The notes under the pieces were generated by a model. The model saw nothing but the letters and a program-made list of their open reading frames with translations, did not search any database and was not told where the DNA came from. Positions 53,967-62,819 of a stretch of 64,000 bases of DNA are shown piece after piece. Location of the stretch: assembly GCF_014283215.1 (NCBI RefSeq), contig NZ_JACOMF010000006.1, positions 143,505 to 207,504 on the forward strand, written 5' to 3'. Each line of letters opens with the position of its first letter. The first letter of the stretch is position 1. Source of the stretch: Siccirubricoccus deserti (lineage in GTDB: Bacteria > Pseudomonadota > Alphaproteobacteria > Acetobacterales > Acetobacteraceae). Both the position numbers and the translations under genes were made by a program.

Positions 53967-55355
53967 ATGCTTGCCCTGCCGGCACCACACATCCAGGGGA
54001 TCATTGCGCTCGGGCTGGCAGCGTCGCTGCTGCTCGGGGCGGTGTTCTTCCCCATGACACTCCTGCTGCTGCTGCCGCTGCCGGTGCTCGCACTGGCGGT
54101 GATGGCCTTCTACCAATTCCCGGCGGCAATGGTCGTTGCGCTGGTGCTGACCTTCGGCCTCGGGATCGATCTGCAGGTGGATGCCGGCATGCTCGCCTCC
54201 CTCGGCGGCGGTGCCGCGGCGGGGGCGCTGGTGAAGGTGGTGCCCTTCGCGCTGGCCGGCGCGCTGCTGCTGCGCTACGGCCCGGAACGCTCGATCAATT
54301 GGCCCTTCCTGACCTTCGCCGCCATCGCCGCGATCAGCATCGTGGTGCTGCCGATCGGCCGGGTGGTGACCACCGGGGAGATGATACGCAGCCTGATCGG
54401 CTCCACCGCGCCCTTCGTGCTCGGCTTCGCCATGGCACCGCGGCGGGTCTGGTCCATGGTGGTGCGCGGCGTGACCTTCGTGCCGATCATCAGCCTGCTG
54501 GTCGGTGGCGTGGTGCATGTGCTTGGGCTCTATCCGATGTTCGACGCCATCGGCCGGCTGCAGGGAATGCATACGCCGCCCTTCCTGGCCGGCTTCTGCG
54601 TCACCGCCATCTTTGCCGCGACCTTGGAATACCTGCGGGGCTTCCGGCTCACCTGGCTGGTGATCGGCGGGCTCGACCTCGCCATCCTGCTGGCGACCCA
54701 GGCGCGGGCACCCTTCATCTCCGTGACCCTTTTCCTGCTGCTGGTGTTCCTGCTCTCCGGGCGGAAGGTCTTCCCGCTGCGGCGCAAGGTGGATCTGGTG
54801 ATGGGCGGCATGGTGCCGGGGCTGGTGGTGCTGGGGCCGGTGCTGGTCTTCGCGCTCGACCGCTTCATCGGCGCCGCCGATAATTTCTCCGGCCGCGACA
54901 TCATCTGGCCTTATTTCATCGAGGCCATCGAGGCGCGTCCGTTGTTCGGCTTCGGCCTCGGCGCCGGCAAGCTGATCGTCAACCCGGAGGACCCGACCAT
55001 CAAGCTGCTGCGCAGCACCGCGGCGCACAACGAGTATCTGCGGCTTTCGGTCGATGCCGGCATCATCGGCTGCGCCGCCATCTTCCTCTCGATCATCGCC
55101 TGGATCTGGGGCGGGTCGCGCAACGCGCCGCCGGCCGAGAAGCTGGTTCTGCGCGCGGCGCTGCTGGCGGCGCTGCTGCACAGCGCCTTCGACAACACGC
55201 TGATCGCCAGCACGGCAGTGGTGCAATTCAGCTTCTTCGCCGCCGCCCTGGCCCGCGCCCGGGAGGATGGCCGGGCGCTGGCGGAACAGCGCCGGCGCCA
55301 GGGCGGGCGGCGCGGCAGCAACGCGGGCCATCCGGCTTTTGCTCGCAGCGGCTGA
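53967..55355 (+). CDS. O-antigen ligase/polymerase-like membrane protein
   Basis: A 462-residue membrane protein with about eleven or twelve hydrophobic helices. The pattern of short loops and one larger periplasmic loop (about 295-345, holding FSGRDIIWPYFIEAIEARPLFGFGLGAG and the HNEYLRLSVDAGI motif) is that of the Wzy/WaaL O-antigen ligase family. It would join or polymerise glycan repeat units on the periplasmic face. A TTG two codons before the chosen ATG is an alternative. It is followed after 13 bp by an acyltransferase gene. Confidence 0.85.
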   Translation: MLALPAPHIQGIIALGLAASLLLGAVFFPMTLLLLLPLPVLALAVMAFYQFPAAMVVALVLTFGLGIDLQVDAGMLASLGGGAAAGALVKVVPFALAGALLLRYGPERSINWPFLTFAAIAAISIVVLPIGRVVTTGEMIRSLIGSTAPFVLGFAMAPRRVWSMVVRGVTFVPIISLLVGGVVHVLGLYPMFDAIGRLQGMHTPPFLAGFCVTAIFAATLEYLRGFRLTWLVIGGLDLAILLATQARAPFISVTLFLLLVFLLSGRKVFPLRRKVDLVMGGMVPGLVVLGPVLVFALDRFIGAADNFSGRDIIWPYFIEAIEARPLFGFGLGAGKLIVNPEDPTIKLLRSTAAHNEYLRLSVDAGIIGCAAIFLSIIAWIWGGSRNAPPAEKLVLRAALLAALLHSAFDNTLIASTAVVQFSFFAAALARAREDGRALAEQRRRQGGRRGSNAGHPAFARSG

Positions 55356-55368
55356 GGCGTCACGCCGC

Positions 55369-56415
55369 GTGGCCGAACAGCAGGCGCCCGTGGCCAAGCC
55401 GGCCAGGACGCGGCGCCTCGACCTCGACCGCGCCAAGGGCATCACCATCCTGCTGGTGGTGCTGGGCCATGTGGTGGCGCAGGCGCCGCCCGCCGATGTC
55501 GGCTGGTATGAGCCGTTGCGCTACGCCATCTACCGCTTCCACATGCCCTTCTTCCTCTATCTCAGCGGAACGGTGGCGGTGCTGAGCGGGGCGCTCGCCA
55601 CCCCCATCGCCGGCTGGCCGCGACTGCTGGCGCGGCGGGCAGAGCGGCTGCTGCTGCCGTTCTTCGCGCTCGGGCTGCTGATCCTGGTGGCGAAGCTGGT
55701 GGCGATGCGCTTCGCCCATGTGGACAATGTGCCGCAGGGCGGGTTCGGCGGCGGGCTGGCTACGCTGTTCTGGCACACCGAGCACAGCCCTGCGCTGACC
55801 GTCTGGTACCTGCTGGTGCTGTTCGTCAGTACCGTGCTGGCGGTGGTGCTGCGGCGTTGCGGGGTGGGCAGCACCGGGTTGGTGCTGCTGGGCTTCGCGC
55901 TGCAACTGGTCGAGATTCCGCCGGTGATGTACCTGGACCGGGTCGCCGGCTTCTTCCTGTTCTTCGCCGCCGGCATCTGGGTGGCGGAGCGGCAGGACCG
56001 GCTGCTGCCGCTGTTCGACCGCTGGCTGCCGCTATGGTGGTCGCTTTTCGGCGCCGGGCTGCTGGCGTCCATGACCATATGGGTTGATGCGCCCTGGCAT
56101 CTAAGGCCGCACCAAGCGCTGCTGCTCTGCGGCCTGCTGGCCATTCCGGCACTGCACGGGCTGGTGCGCCGGCCGCTGGTCGCGCGCCTCCAGTGGCCGT
56201 TGGTGCTCGGCCATTACGCGATGGCGATCTACCTGTTCAACACCCTGGCGATCGGCGGCGGCAAGGCGCTGCTGCTGCGCTTCGGCGCAAGCTGGGATGC
56301 GGCGCATTTTCCGCTGCATGTGGCGGTGGCGCTGGCGCTCGGGATCGGCGTGCCGATCCTGCTGAAGCGCCTGGTCTTCTCCCGGTTGCCGCGGCTCGAT
56401 CGGCTGACGGCGTAG
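55369..56415 (+). CDS. Acyltransferase family membrane protein (fucose 4-O-acetylase-like)
   Basis: A 348-residue acyltransferase 3 family protein with about ten helices. LDLDRAKGITILLVVLGHV at the start carries the catalytic-type His, and YRFHMPFFLYLSGTVAVLSG follows. It resembles the COG3594-type sugar O-acetylases. No ATG is well placed; GTG 55369 has GAGG 12 nt upstream and leaves 20 residues before the conserved helix, and a GTG at 55390 is the alternative. It probably modifies the polymer assembled by the adjacent polymerase-like protein. Confidence 0.85.
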   Translation: MAEQQAPVAKPARTRRLDLDRAKGITILLVVLGHVVAQAPPADVGWYEPLRYAIYRFHMPFFLYLSGTVAVLSGALATPIAGWPRLLARRAERLLLPFFALGLLILVAKLVAMRFAHVDNVPQGGFGGGLATLFWHTEHSPALTVWYLLVLFVSTVLAVVLRRCGVGSTGLVLLGFALQLVEIPPVMYLDRVAGFFLFFAAGIWVAERQDRLLPLFDRWLPLWWSLFGAGLLASMTIWVDAPWHLRPHQALLLCGLLAIPALHGLVRRPLVARLQWPLVLGHYAMAIYLFNTLAIGGGKALLLRFGASWDAAHFPLHVAVALALGIGVPILLKRLVFSRLPRLDRLTA

Positions 56416-56435
56416 GGGCGGCCGATGGCGGCGGC

Positions 56436-57425
56436 TCAGCGGTCGCCGTAACCCCGCGGATGCGCGGCGTGCCAGGCCCAGGCGGTTCGGACGATGTCGT
56501 CCAGCGCGCCGAAGCGCGGCAACCACCCCGTCTCGCGCTGCAGCCGTTCGGAGGAGGCCACCAGCACCGCCGGGTCGCCAGCGCGGCGCGGCCCGAGGCT
56601 GTGCGGCACCGGCCGGCCGCCGATGCGCTCCACCGCCTCGATCACCTGCCGCACCGAATAGCCGGTGCCATTGCCGAGGTTGTAGCGGACGCTGCCCTGC
56701 TCCAGCCGGTCCAGCACCCGCAGATGCGCGTCGGCGAGGTCGGTCACATGGACATAGTCGCGGATGCAGGTGCCATCCGGCGTCGGGTAGTCGGTGCCGA
56801 AGACGGTCAGCGGCGGCCGCAGGCCGAGCGCCGCGCCGATCGCCAGCGGCACCAGATGCGTCTCCGGCTCGTGGTCCTCGCCGATTCGCCCTTCCGGGTC
56901 GGCGCCGGCGGCATTGAAGTAGCGCAGGCAGGCGGAGCGCAGCCCATGCACCCGATCCGCCCAGAGCAGCCCCTTCTCGACCATCAGCTTGCTCTCGCCA
57001 TAGGCGTTGGTCGGCGCGAGCCTGGCATCCTCAGGGATCGGCACCTGCTCGGGGTCGCCGAACAGCGCCGCGGTGGAGGAGAGCACGAAGCGCAGGCAGC
57101 CGGCCTTCACCGCGGCATCGGCAAGGCCGAGGCTGTTCGAGAGGTTCTCCATGCAGTAGCGCAACGGGTCGCGCATGCTCTCGCCGACCAGCGACAGGGC
57201 GGCGAAATGGAACACCGCATCGAAGCGCCAGCTGGCGAAGACCTCGCCCAGCCGCTTGCGGTCGGCGAGGTCGCTGCGGATCAGCTCGACCCCTTCCGGC
57301 ACCGCGCCGCGGTGGCCCTGGCGGAGGTCGTCCACCACCACAACGGTGTCGCCGCGGTCGGCCAGCGCCCGCACCAGGTGGCTGCCGACATAACCGGCGC
57401 CGCCGGTGACCAGATAGCAGCCCAT
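56436..57425 (-). CDS. galE: UDP-glucose 4-epimerase
   Basis: A 329-residue extended SDR that interconverts UDP-glucose and UDP-galactose, supplying galactose for the polysaccharide. The NAD motif GGAGYVGSH is at 8-16. Catalytic residues lie in LSSTAALFG (Ser) and NAYGESK (YxxxK). RYFNAAGADPEGRIGE and the GTDYPTPDGTCIRDYVHV block are GalE-specific. The start lies 7 bp after the tyrosine kinase stop with GGGAG upstream, so the two are co-transcribed. Confidence 0.95.
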   Translation of the reverse strand: MGCYLVTGGAGYVGSHLVRALADRGDTVVVVDDLRQGHRGAVPEGVELIRSDLADRKRLGEVFASWRFDAVFHFAALSLVGESMRDPLRYCMENLSNSLGLADAAVKAGCLRFVLSSTAALFGDPEQVPIPEDARLAPTNAYGESKLMVEKGLLWADRVHGLRSACLRYFNAAGADPEGRIGEDHEPETHLVPLAIGAALGLRPPLTVFGTDYPTPDGTCIRDYVHVTDLADAHLRVLDRLEQGSVRYNLGNGTGYSVRQVIEAVERIGGRPVPHSLGPRRAGDPAVLVASSERLQRETGWLPRFGALDDIVRTAWAWHAAHPRGYGDR

Positions 57426-57432
57426 CGCCCCG

Positions 57433-59697
57433 CTACTCCCTGAAATAGCCTCCGTAGCGCGGGTGGTAGACCTCGGCATCGGCGTAGCCGGAACGGCCGT
57501 GCACCTTGGCATCGACCTGGGTCAGCGCCGCACCCACCACCCGGGCATGCGCTTCCTCGAGCAGGCCGAGGGAGTTGCGCACGACCGAGCGGGGGGTATC
57601 GCGCCAGCGGATGCAAAGCAAGGTTGCATCGGCCAGCCGCGCCACCACGCGGGCATCCGCCATGGCCAGCGCCGGCGGGGCGTCCAGCACGATCAGGTCG
57701 TAGTCGCGGCGGACCCGGTCGAGCAGCCCGGCCATCGCTTCCGACATGAACAGGCCGAGCGAATGGATCTCCGCCGCCCCCGCCGGGATGTAGTCGAGCG
57801 AGGAAAGGTGGTCGCGGCGGATGATGCGCTCCAGCAACGCCTGGCCCAGCAGCAGGTCGGTGACGCCGGGCGCGCCCTCGCAGCGGAACACCCGGCCCAG
57901 CGAGGGCTGCCGCACGTCGCAATCGATCAGCAGCACCCGTTCCCCGTTCATTGCGGCGCTGCGCGCCAGGGCGACGGAGGTGGTGGTCTTGCCCTCGCCG
58001 GGCCGGGCCGCGGTGATGACCACGACGCGCGGCGGCTCCGTCCCCAGCCAGAGCGCGGCGCGGAGCGTGCGCATGCTCTCCGAGAAGGGGCTGAGCGGCT
58101 TGCGCACCACGTAATCCTCGACCCGGTGGCGGCCGAGCAGCCCGCGTCGCAGCATCGGCACCAGCGCCAGGCAGGGCAGGCCGAGCGCCGCCCGCACCTC
58201 CTCGCCCGAGCGGATGGTGCTGTCCGCCTGTTCGAGGAACCAGATCACCAGCAGACCGAACAGCACGCCAAGGATGGCGGCGGCGACGACGAACAGGGAC
58301 ACCTTCGGAAAACTCGGCTCCCCCGGGACGGTGGCAGGGCTCAGCACCCGCGCATCCGGCTTCTCGATCGCGGTCTGCGACACGGTCTGCTGCGAGCGTT
58401 CCAGCACCGCACGCAGCAGGCTGCGGGAGGCTTCCGCGTCGCGCTCCAGCGCCGCCACCTGGATCTCGGCGGATTGCGACTGGTTGACCCGGGCTTCCTG
58501 GCTTCGCAGCGCCTCCTCCAGGCTGCGGACCCGGGCCCGGGCGGCGCGCGCCTCGGCATCCAGCGCCTGGACCACGCGGCTGGTCTCGCCGCCGACGGCG
58601 CGTTCGGTCTCCGCCAGCCGGGACCGCGCGGCGCGGACATCCGGGTGGTTGCTGCCGAGGGTGGCCTGCAACCGTTCCAGATCGCGCCGCGCCTCGTCGC
58701 GGGCAGCGCGCCCGCTGGTGAGATTGGCCGCGCCGAGCGCGGTGAGGTCGGCGCCGCCGCCGGCCCGCGCGGCATTCAGCCGCGCTTCCGCGGTCGCCAG
58801 CAGGTTGCGGCTTTCGATCAGGTCGGTGTTGATGCGGCTGACCTGCTCCGTCGCCAGCCCGGCGCTGACGCCCCGGGTCAGGCCCGAACTGGTGCGCAGT
58901 TCCGCGATCCGGCTCTCGGTGAGCTGCAGCTCCCGGCGCAGCTGGGCAACGCGGCTGTCGAGCCAGTCATTGGCGCGGCGCACCGCGTTGAACTTCATCT
59001 CCAGCTGATCGGCGATGTAGAGCTCCGCCGCCATGTTGGCGACCTCGGTGGCAAGCTTCGGATCCTCGGAGGTGAATTGTATGTTCAGCACGCGCGAGTT
59101 GCGCACCACCTGAACCAGCAGCCGGTTGCGCACCGCCTCGGCGGCGGAGATGTTGGCTTCCTCCTCCGGCGGCATCGGCTCCGGCGGCTCCGGCGCCACT
59201 AGCTCGGCCAGGTTCGGCGAGATTGCGCCGAGACGGCGGGCCAGCGCGTCCTGCCAGCGGTAGCGCAGCGTTTCGACGCGCTTCGCCTCGTTCACCCACC
59301 AGCTGAATTCCTCGCTCTCCGTCAGGTTGAATTCCCGCACGATGCGGCGGGCGACGGAAAGACTGCGGATCACCTCGACCTGGCTGGCGAGCACCGCATC
59401 GGTCGTCGTCTCGTCGCGCAGGATGCTCTGCAGCTCGCGGGCGGCGTAATCCGTCGGCTCGAACATCACCGTGGTCGAGGCGGTGTAGCGCGGCGTCAAC
59501 TGCTTCGCCGCGACATAGGCCGCGATCGGGAAGAGCAGCGCGCAGAGGATCAGAACCCAGCGACGTCGCCGCAACGCGGCGATCAGCGCAGCAACCGTCA
59601 TGCCCTCCGGTTCAATCGGCGCGGCAACCGGTGTCGGCGTTCGCAGATTGGGACGTTTGTCGGAAGGTGGACGTGACTCAACCGGTCTGTCGAGCAT
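57433..59697 (-). CDS. Polysaccharide co-polymerase/tyrosine autokinase (Wzc/ExoP type)
   Basis: A 754-residue inner-membrane protein that sets chain length and export of exopolysaccharide. The N-terminal Wzz domain has one membrane helix (about 47-65). A long periplasmic coiled coil (about 230-430) follows, with a second helix near 465-487. The C-terminal BY-kinase has Walker A ARPGEGKTTTS (about 563), Walker A' LLIDCDVRQPSLG and Walker B LIVLDAPP. The tail SGYADAEVYHPRYGGYFRE carries four tyrosines for autophosphorylation. It is divergent from the wza-type gene. Confidence 0.94.
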   Translation of the reverse strand: MLDRPVESRPPSDKRPNLRTPTPVAAPIEPEGMTVAALIAALRRRRWVLILCALLFPIAAYVAAKQLTPRYTASTTVMFEPTDYAARELQSILRDETTTDAVLASQVEVIRSLSVARRIVREFNLTESEEFSWWVNEAKRVETLRYRWQDALARRLGAISPNLAELVAPEPPEPMPPEEEANISAAEAVRNRLLVQVVRNSRVLNIQFTSEDPKLATEVANMAAELYIADQLEMKFNAVRRANDWLDSRVAQLRRELQLTESRIAELRTSSGLTRGVSAGLATEQVSRINTDLIESRNLLATAEARLNAARAGGGADLTALGAANLTSGRAARDEARRDLERLQATLGSNHPDVRAARSRLAETERAVGGETSRVVQALDAEARAARARVRSLEEALRSQEARVNQSQSAEIQVAALERDAEASRSLLRAVLERSQQTVSQTAIEKPDARVLSPATVPGEPSFPKVSLFVVAAAILGVLFGLLVIWFLEQADSTIRSGEEVRAALGLPCLALVPMLRRGLLGRHRVEDYVVRKPLSPFSESMRTLRAALWLGTEPPRVVVITAARPGEGKTTTSVALARSAAMNGERVLLIDCDVRQPSLGRVFRCEGAPGVTDLLLGQALLERIIRRDHLSSLDYIPAGAAEIHSLGLFMSEAMAGLLDRVRRDYDLIVLDAPPALAMADARVVARLADATLLCIRWRDTPRSVVRNSLGLLEEAHARVVGAALTQVDAKVHGRSGYADAEVYHPRYGGYFRE

Positions 59698-59936
59698 GCG
59701 GGTGCAGTCTTCCCTTCGCGACGGCGCTGACTCGGGATGGGCAATACGCGCACGCGAAGAAGCGGGTCAATCAACGCCACGGCGAACATCGCGACACCAC
59801 GCAAACATCGGCGTGATGAACCACTCGCGCAAGGAAACGGGAATGTGCGCGCGGCCTGCGCTCTGGCAGGAAGATCGTGTCGCCTATCGTGCCGCGTGCG
59901 GCGGTGCTGTCGCACACACCTAAATGGGAAAGCAAG

Positions 59937-60503
59937 ATGATGACCGGACGTCGCCTGTTCTGCCTGCTGACGATGAGCACCCTGGCCGCCTGCGCCTCGC
60001 CCGGGGCGGGGCTGCCGCCGCTGCCCGACGCGTCGCTCGCGGCCTACCGCCTTGGCCCGGAGGACCAGGTGCGGGTCACGGTGTTCAACGATCCGCGACT
60101 GACCGGCGATTTCCGGGTTTCGGACGCCGGGACCATCGCCCTGCCGCTGGTCGGTACCGTGCGCGCCGCCGGCCTGACCACCGGAGAGGTGGAGCAGAAC
60201 ATCGCTACCGAGATGCGGAACAAGAACCTGTTCCGCGATCCCTCCGTTGCGGTGCAGGTGGTCACCTACCGGCCGATCTTCGTGCTCGGGATGGTGGAAC
60301 GCGGCGGGCAATTCCCCTATCAACCGGGGATGACGGCCCTCACCGCGGTCGCCGTTGCCGGCGGCTTCAACTATCGCGCCATTCGCGATTACGTGTCCAT
60401 CACCCGCATCGGACCGGATGGACGGCCGGTGGAATATCGCGCGCAGCGTGAATCGCTGGTCCAGCCGGGCGATACCATCACCGTCTTCGAGCGACGGTTC
60501 TGA
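59937..60503 (+). CDS. Wza-type polysaccharide export lipoprotein
   Basis: A 188-residue outer-membrane export protein. A lipoprotein signal ends in the lipobox LAAC (C19). The Poly_export domain follows (YRLGPEDQVRVTVFNDPRLTGDF), then a SLBB segment (RPIFVLGMVERGGQFPYQPG). It is shorter than E. coli Wza (379 residues) and has a single SLBB domain, like GumB or ExoF-type proteins. The start has GGGAAAG upstream; a second ATG follows at once. It forms the export channel with the divergent Wzc/ExoP protein. Confidence 0.92.
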   Translation: MMTGRRLFCLLTMSTLAACASPGAGLPPLPDASLAAYRLGPEDQVRVTVFNDPRLTGDFRVSDAGTIALPLVGTVRAAGLTTGEVEQNIATEMRNKNLFRDPSVAVQVVTYRPIFVLGMVERGGQFPYQPGMTALTAVAVAGGFNYRAIRDYVSITRIGPDGRPVEYRAQRESLVQPGDTITVFERRF

Positions 60504-61333
60504 GGCGCCTCGCGCTCCTCATCCTGCTGCTCGCCGCCGGCCTCGCGCCGGCGGCGGCGCAGCGTGGCGAGGCCAGCGACTGGGCCGCCGTGCGCGGCCC
60601 GGCCGCCGGGCCGCCGCATATCATCGGCGGCACCTCGCTCGGCTGCCTTGCCGGCGCGGTCGCGCTGCCGTCGGAGGGGCCGGGCTGGCAGGCGGTGCGG
60701 GTCTCCCGCAACCGCCATTGGGGGCACCCCGCCCTCGTCACCTTTCTGCGCGACTTCACAGCCAGGGCGCAGCGGCAGGGTTTCCCGGTACTCTGGATCG
60801 GCGACATGGCGCAGCCACGTGGTGGGCCGCTGCCCTGGGGCCATGCCAGCCACCAGACCGGGCTCGATGCCGACATCTGGCTGGAACTGTCGCCCAAGCC
60901 GGGGGTGCCGGCCGCGGCGCGCGAGGATATCAGCGTGCCTTCGCTGGTGCTGCCGGATGAAAGCGGCGTCGACCGGGCGCGCTGGCGGCCGCAGCATGCG
61001 GCGTTGATCCGGCTGGCGGCCGAAAGCCCCGGTATCGACCGGGTGCTGGTCAACCATGCCATCAAGCGCGAGCTCTGCCGTACCCACGCTGGCGCCCCCT
61101 GGCTGCGCTGGGTGCGCCCCTGGCGCGGCCATGACAGCCACATGCACATCCGGCTGCGCTGCCCGCCCGACCAGCCGGATTGCCGCGGCCTGCCGCCGCC
61201 CCCGCCGGGCGATGGCTGCGATGCCTCGCTTGCCTGGTGGCTGAGCCCCGAGGCGCGCCGCCCGGCACCGCGCCCGCCCGGCCCGGCGCCGCGTTTGCCT
61301 GAGGCTTGCGCGGCGGTGCTGGAGGCAGGTTAG
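60500..61333 (+). CDS. mepA: Penicillin-insensitive murein endopeptidase
   Basis: A periplasmic metallo-endopeptidase that cuts peptidoglycan cross-links. GGPLPWGHASHQTGLDADIW carries H118 and D125 (Hx6D), and GHDSHMHIRLRCP supplies the HxH zinc ligand. No ATG, GTG or TTG precedes a signal peptide. A CTG at 60500, overlapping the Wza stop (CTGA), begins LRRLALLILLLAAGLAPAAA, a clear Sec signal, giving 277 residues. The first ordinary start (GTG 60590) would remove the signal and leave the enzyme cytoplasmic. The link with capsule export genes suggests wall remodelling at the export site. Confidence 0.9.
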   Translation: MRRLALLILLLAAGLAPAAAQRGEASDWAAVRGPAAGPPHIIGGTSLGCLAGAVALPSEGPGWQAVRVSRNRHWGHPALVTFLRDFTARAQRQGFPVLWIGDMAQPRGGPLPWGHASHQTGLDADIWLELSPKPGVPAAAREDISVPSLVLPDESGVDRARWRPQHAALIRLAAESPGIDRVLVNHAIKRELCRTHAGAPWLRWVRPWRGHDSHMHIRLRCPPDQPDCRGLPPPPPGDGCDASLAWWLSPEARRPAPRPPGPAPRLPEACAAVLEAG

Positions 61334-61519
61334 GGCGTGATCGCTTGAGGTTGGAACAGCCGAAGGCCTGAAGCCCGCGGCCGATCGACCAGGCCGGAGC
61401 GGATCGCGGAAGGGCGTGAACGCCCCGGAGTGTGCCTCCGCCCTGCGAACGACAGGCTTCGGCTGGAACGCCGCATGACAGGACCATACGGCTGCCGAAC
61501 GACAGGGCAGGGCGGATGC

Positions 61520-61692
61520 TGTACCGGCACCTGGTCCAGCGCCAGCACGCTGCGGCCGGCGGCGGCGAGCTGGCGTGCGACCACATGGCCGATGAGTCCG
61601 TCGACGCCGGCGATCAGGACAATCCGCAGATCGGCAGCCTCGCCCGCGTCCATCCTACCGAGGCCCGCGTCTATCCTACCGAGCCGGTACAT
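61520..61692 (-). pseudogene. NAD-dependent epimerase/dehydratase fragment
   Basis: The minus frame reads RIVLIAGVDGLIGHVVARQLAAAGRSVLALD, the N-terminal Rossmann strand-turn-helix of an extended SDR. The first glycine motif is altered (GVDGLIG). After about 50 residues the frame goes into unrelated Arg/Ser-rich sequence, so the rest is lost. The start lies in a 21-bp tandem duplication (61646-61687). The remaining part of the gap (61334-61519) shows no gene. Confidence 0.6.
61646..61687. repeat. 21-bp tandem duplication
   Basis: Two head-to-tail copies of a 21-bp unit, GCGTC(C/T)ATCCTACCGAGGCCC, lie at 61646-61666 and 61667-61687, with two or three differences, mainly at the end of the second copy. 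On the minus strand they encode a repeated LGR(I/M)DAG in the epimerase fragment. Confidence 0.6.
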
Positions 61693-61695
61693 CGA

Positions 61696-62478
61696 TCAGT
61701 GTCCCCGGAAGACGGGCGCGCGCTTCTCGACGAAGGAGCGGCTGGCCTCGCGGTAGTCGTCGCTGGTTGCCGCGCGCTCCACGATGGCGTGGATCTCGGC
61801 GGCGCGCGCCGCTTCATCGCCGGCCGCCATCACCTCCAGTACGCGCTTGGCGCCGGCGACGGAGAGCGGCGCATTGGCGGCGATCTCGGCCGCCAGCGCT
61901 TCCGCCGCCGGCAGCGCCGCGGCCGGTGCCACCTCGTTCAGCAGGCCGAGGCGGAGGCAATCCGCGGCCGGCAGCAGCCGGGCCGAGTAGAGGATGAGCT
62001 TCGCCGCCGAAAGCCCAACGGCGCGCAGCAGCAGCCCGGTGTCGAGCGCGCCATAGACCACGCCGCGCCTTGCCGCCGGGATGCCCATGCGCGTGGTCGC
62101 GTCGCCGACCCTGAGGTCGCAGGCCAGGGCGAGGCCGCAGCCGCCGCCGACGCCATAGCCGCTGACCGCGGCGATGGTCGGCTTCGGGCAGTCACGGATC
62201 GCCGCGGTGGCGCCGTCGGCGGCCTCCTCATAGGCCGCGATGTCGGCCAGGGTGCTGCGCACCGCGGCGAATTCCGAGATGTCGGCGCCGGCGCAGAAAT
62301 GGTGGCCGGCGCCGGTCAGGATCACCGCCCGCACCGCAGGGTCGGCACCGAGCGCCCGGTACAGCGGCCCGAGCGCCCGCCACATCGCCAGCGACACCGC
62401 ATTGCGCTTCTCCGGCCGCGTCAGGCTTACGGTGACGACACCGGAGGCGTCGCGGCGCAGCTCGATTCCATCCATCAT
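61696..62478 (-). CDS. Enoyl-CoA hydratase/isomerase (crotonase) family protein
   Basis: A 260-residue crotonase-superfamily protein. GHHFCAGADISEF and SGYGVGGGCGLALACDLRV form the oxyanion hole. The first catalytic Glu position (GGGCE) is Gly and the second (PE) is Ala in MGIPAARRG, so hydratase activity by the usual mechanism is unlikely. It may be an isomerase, hydrolase or lyase of another subfamily. It lies just downstream of a dead ABC ATPase gene on the same strand, which may once have headed the operon. Confidence 0.85.
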   Translation of the reverse strand: MMDGIELRRDASGVVTVSLTRPEKRNAVSLAMWRALGPLYRALGADPAVRAVILTGAGHHFCAGADISEFAAVRSTLADIAAYEEAADGATAAIRDCPKPTIAAVSGYGVGGGCGLALACDLRVGDATTRMGIPAARRGVVYGALDTGLLLRAVGLSAAKLILYSARLLPAADCLRLGLLNEVAPAAALPAAEALAAEIAANAPLSVAGAKRVLEVMAAGDEAARAAEIHAIVERAATSDDYREASRSFVEKRAPVFRGH

Positions 62479-62486
62479 GCAATTCC

Positions 62487-62770
62487 TCAGATCAGGCCGC
62501 GACGCAGCACCTCATTATCGTCCAGCGGACCCGCGGCGGGGCCACGACGGACGACGCAGCCACCTTGCAGCACATGTGCGGAGTCGGCCACCACCGTGGC
62601 GACGCCGAGCTTCTGCCCGACCAGCGGGATGGTGAGGCTTTCCGCGCGCGGGGCACGATGGCGGCGACCATGCCGCCGACAACATTGGGCGCCATGCCGA
62701 CGGAAGGCTCGTCCATCAGCATCATGCGCAGGCGGCGATCATTGCACCGGCCGGCGGCTTTGGCGCGACG
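62487..62770 (-). pseudogene. ABC transporter ATPase remnant (LivF-like, C-terminal part)
   Basis: The minus strand reads MMLMDEPSVGMAPNVVGGMV, the Walker B and D-loop of a branched-chain amino acid type ABC ATPase. After a frameshift it reads LTIPLVGQKLGVATVVADSAHVLQGG and continues to a TGA at 62489-62487, the H-loop region (His changed) and the C-terminal end of LivF. Walker A and the signature motif are missing. The stop lies 9 bp before the crotonase start, so the intact ancestor was probably co-transcribed with it. Confidence 0.75.
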
Positions 62771-62819
62771 CCTGGCCATGCCATCCTCGGCACAACGTCC
62801 TGGCAATGAGGAAGTACCC

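Noticed and set aside
53907..55448. Minus-strand upstream extension of the acyltransferase frame
   Set aside because: Very Gln/His/Arg-rich antisense of the polymerase-like gene; a clear ribosome site marks ATG 53906 as the start.
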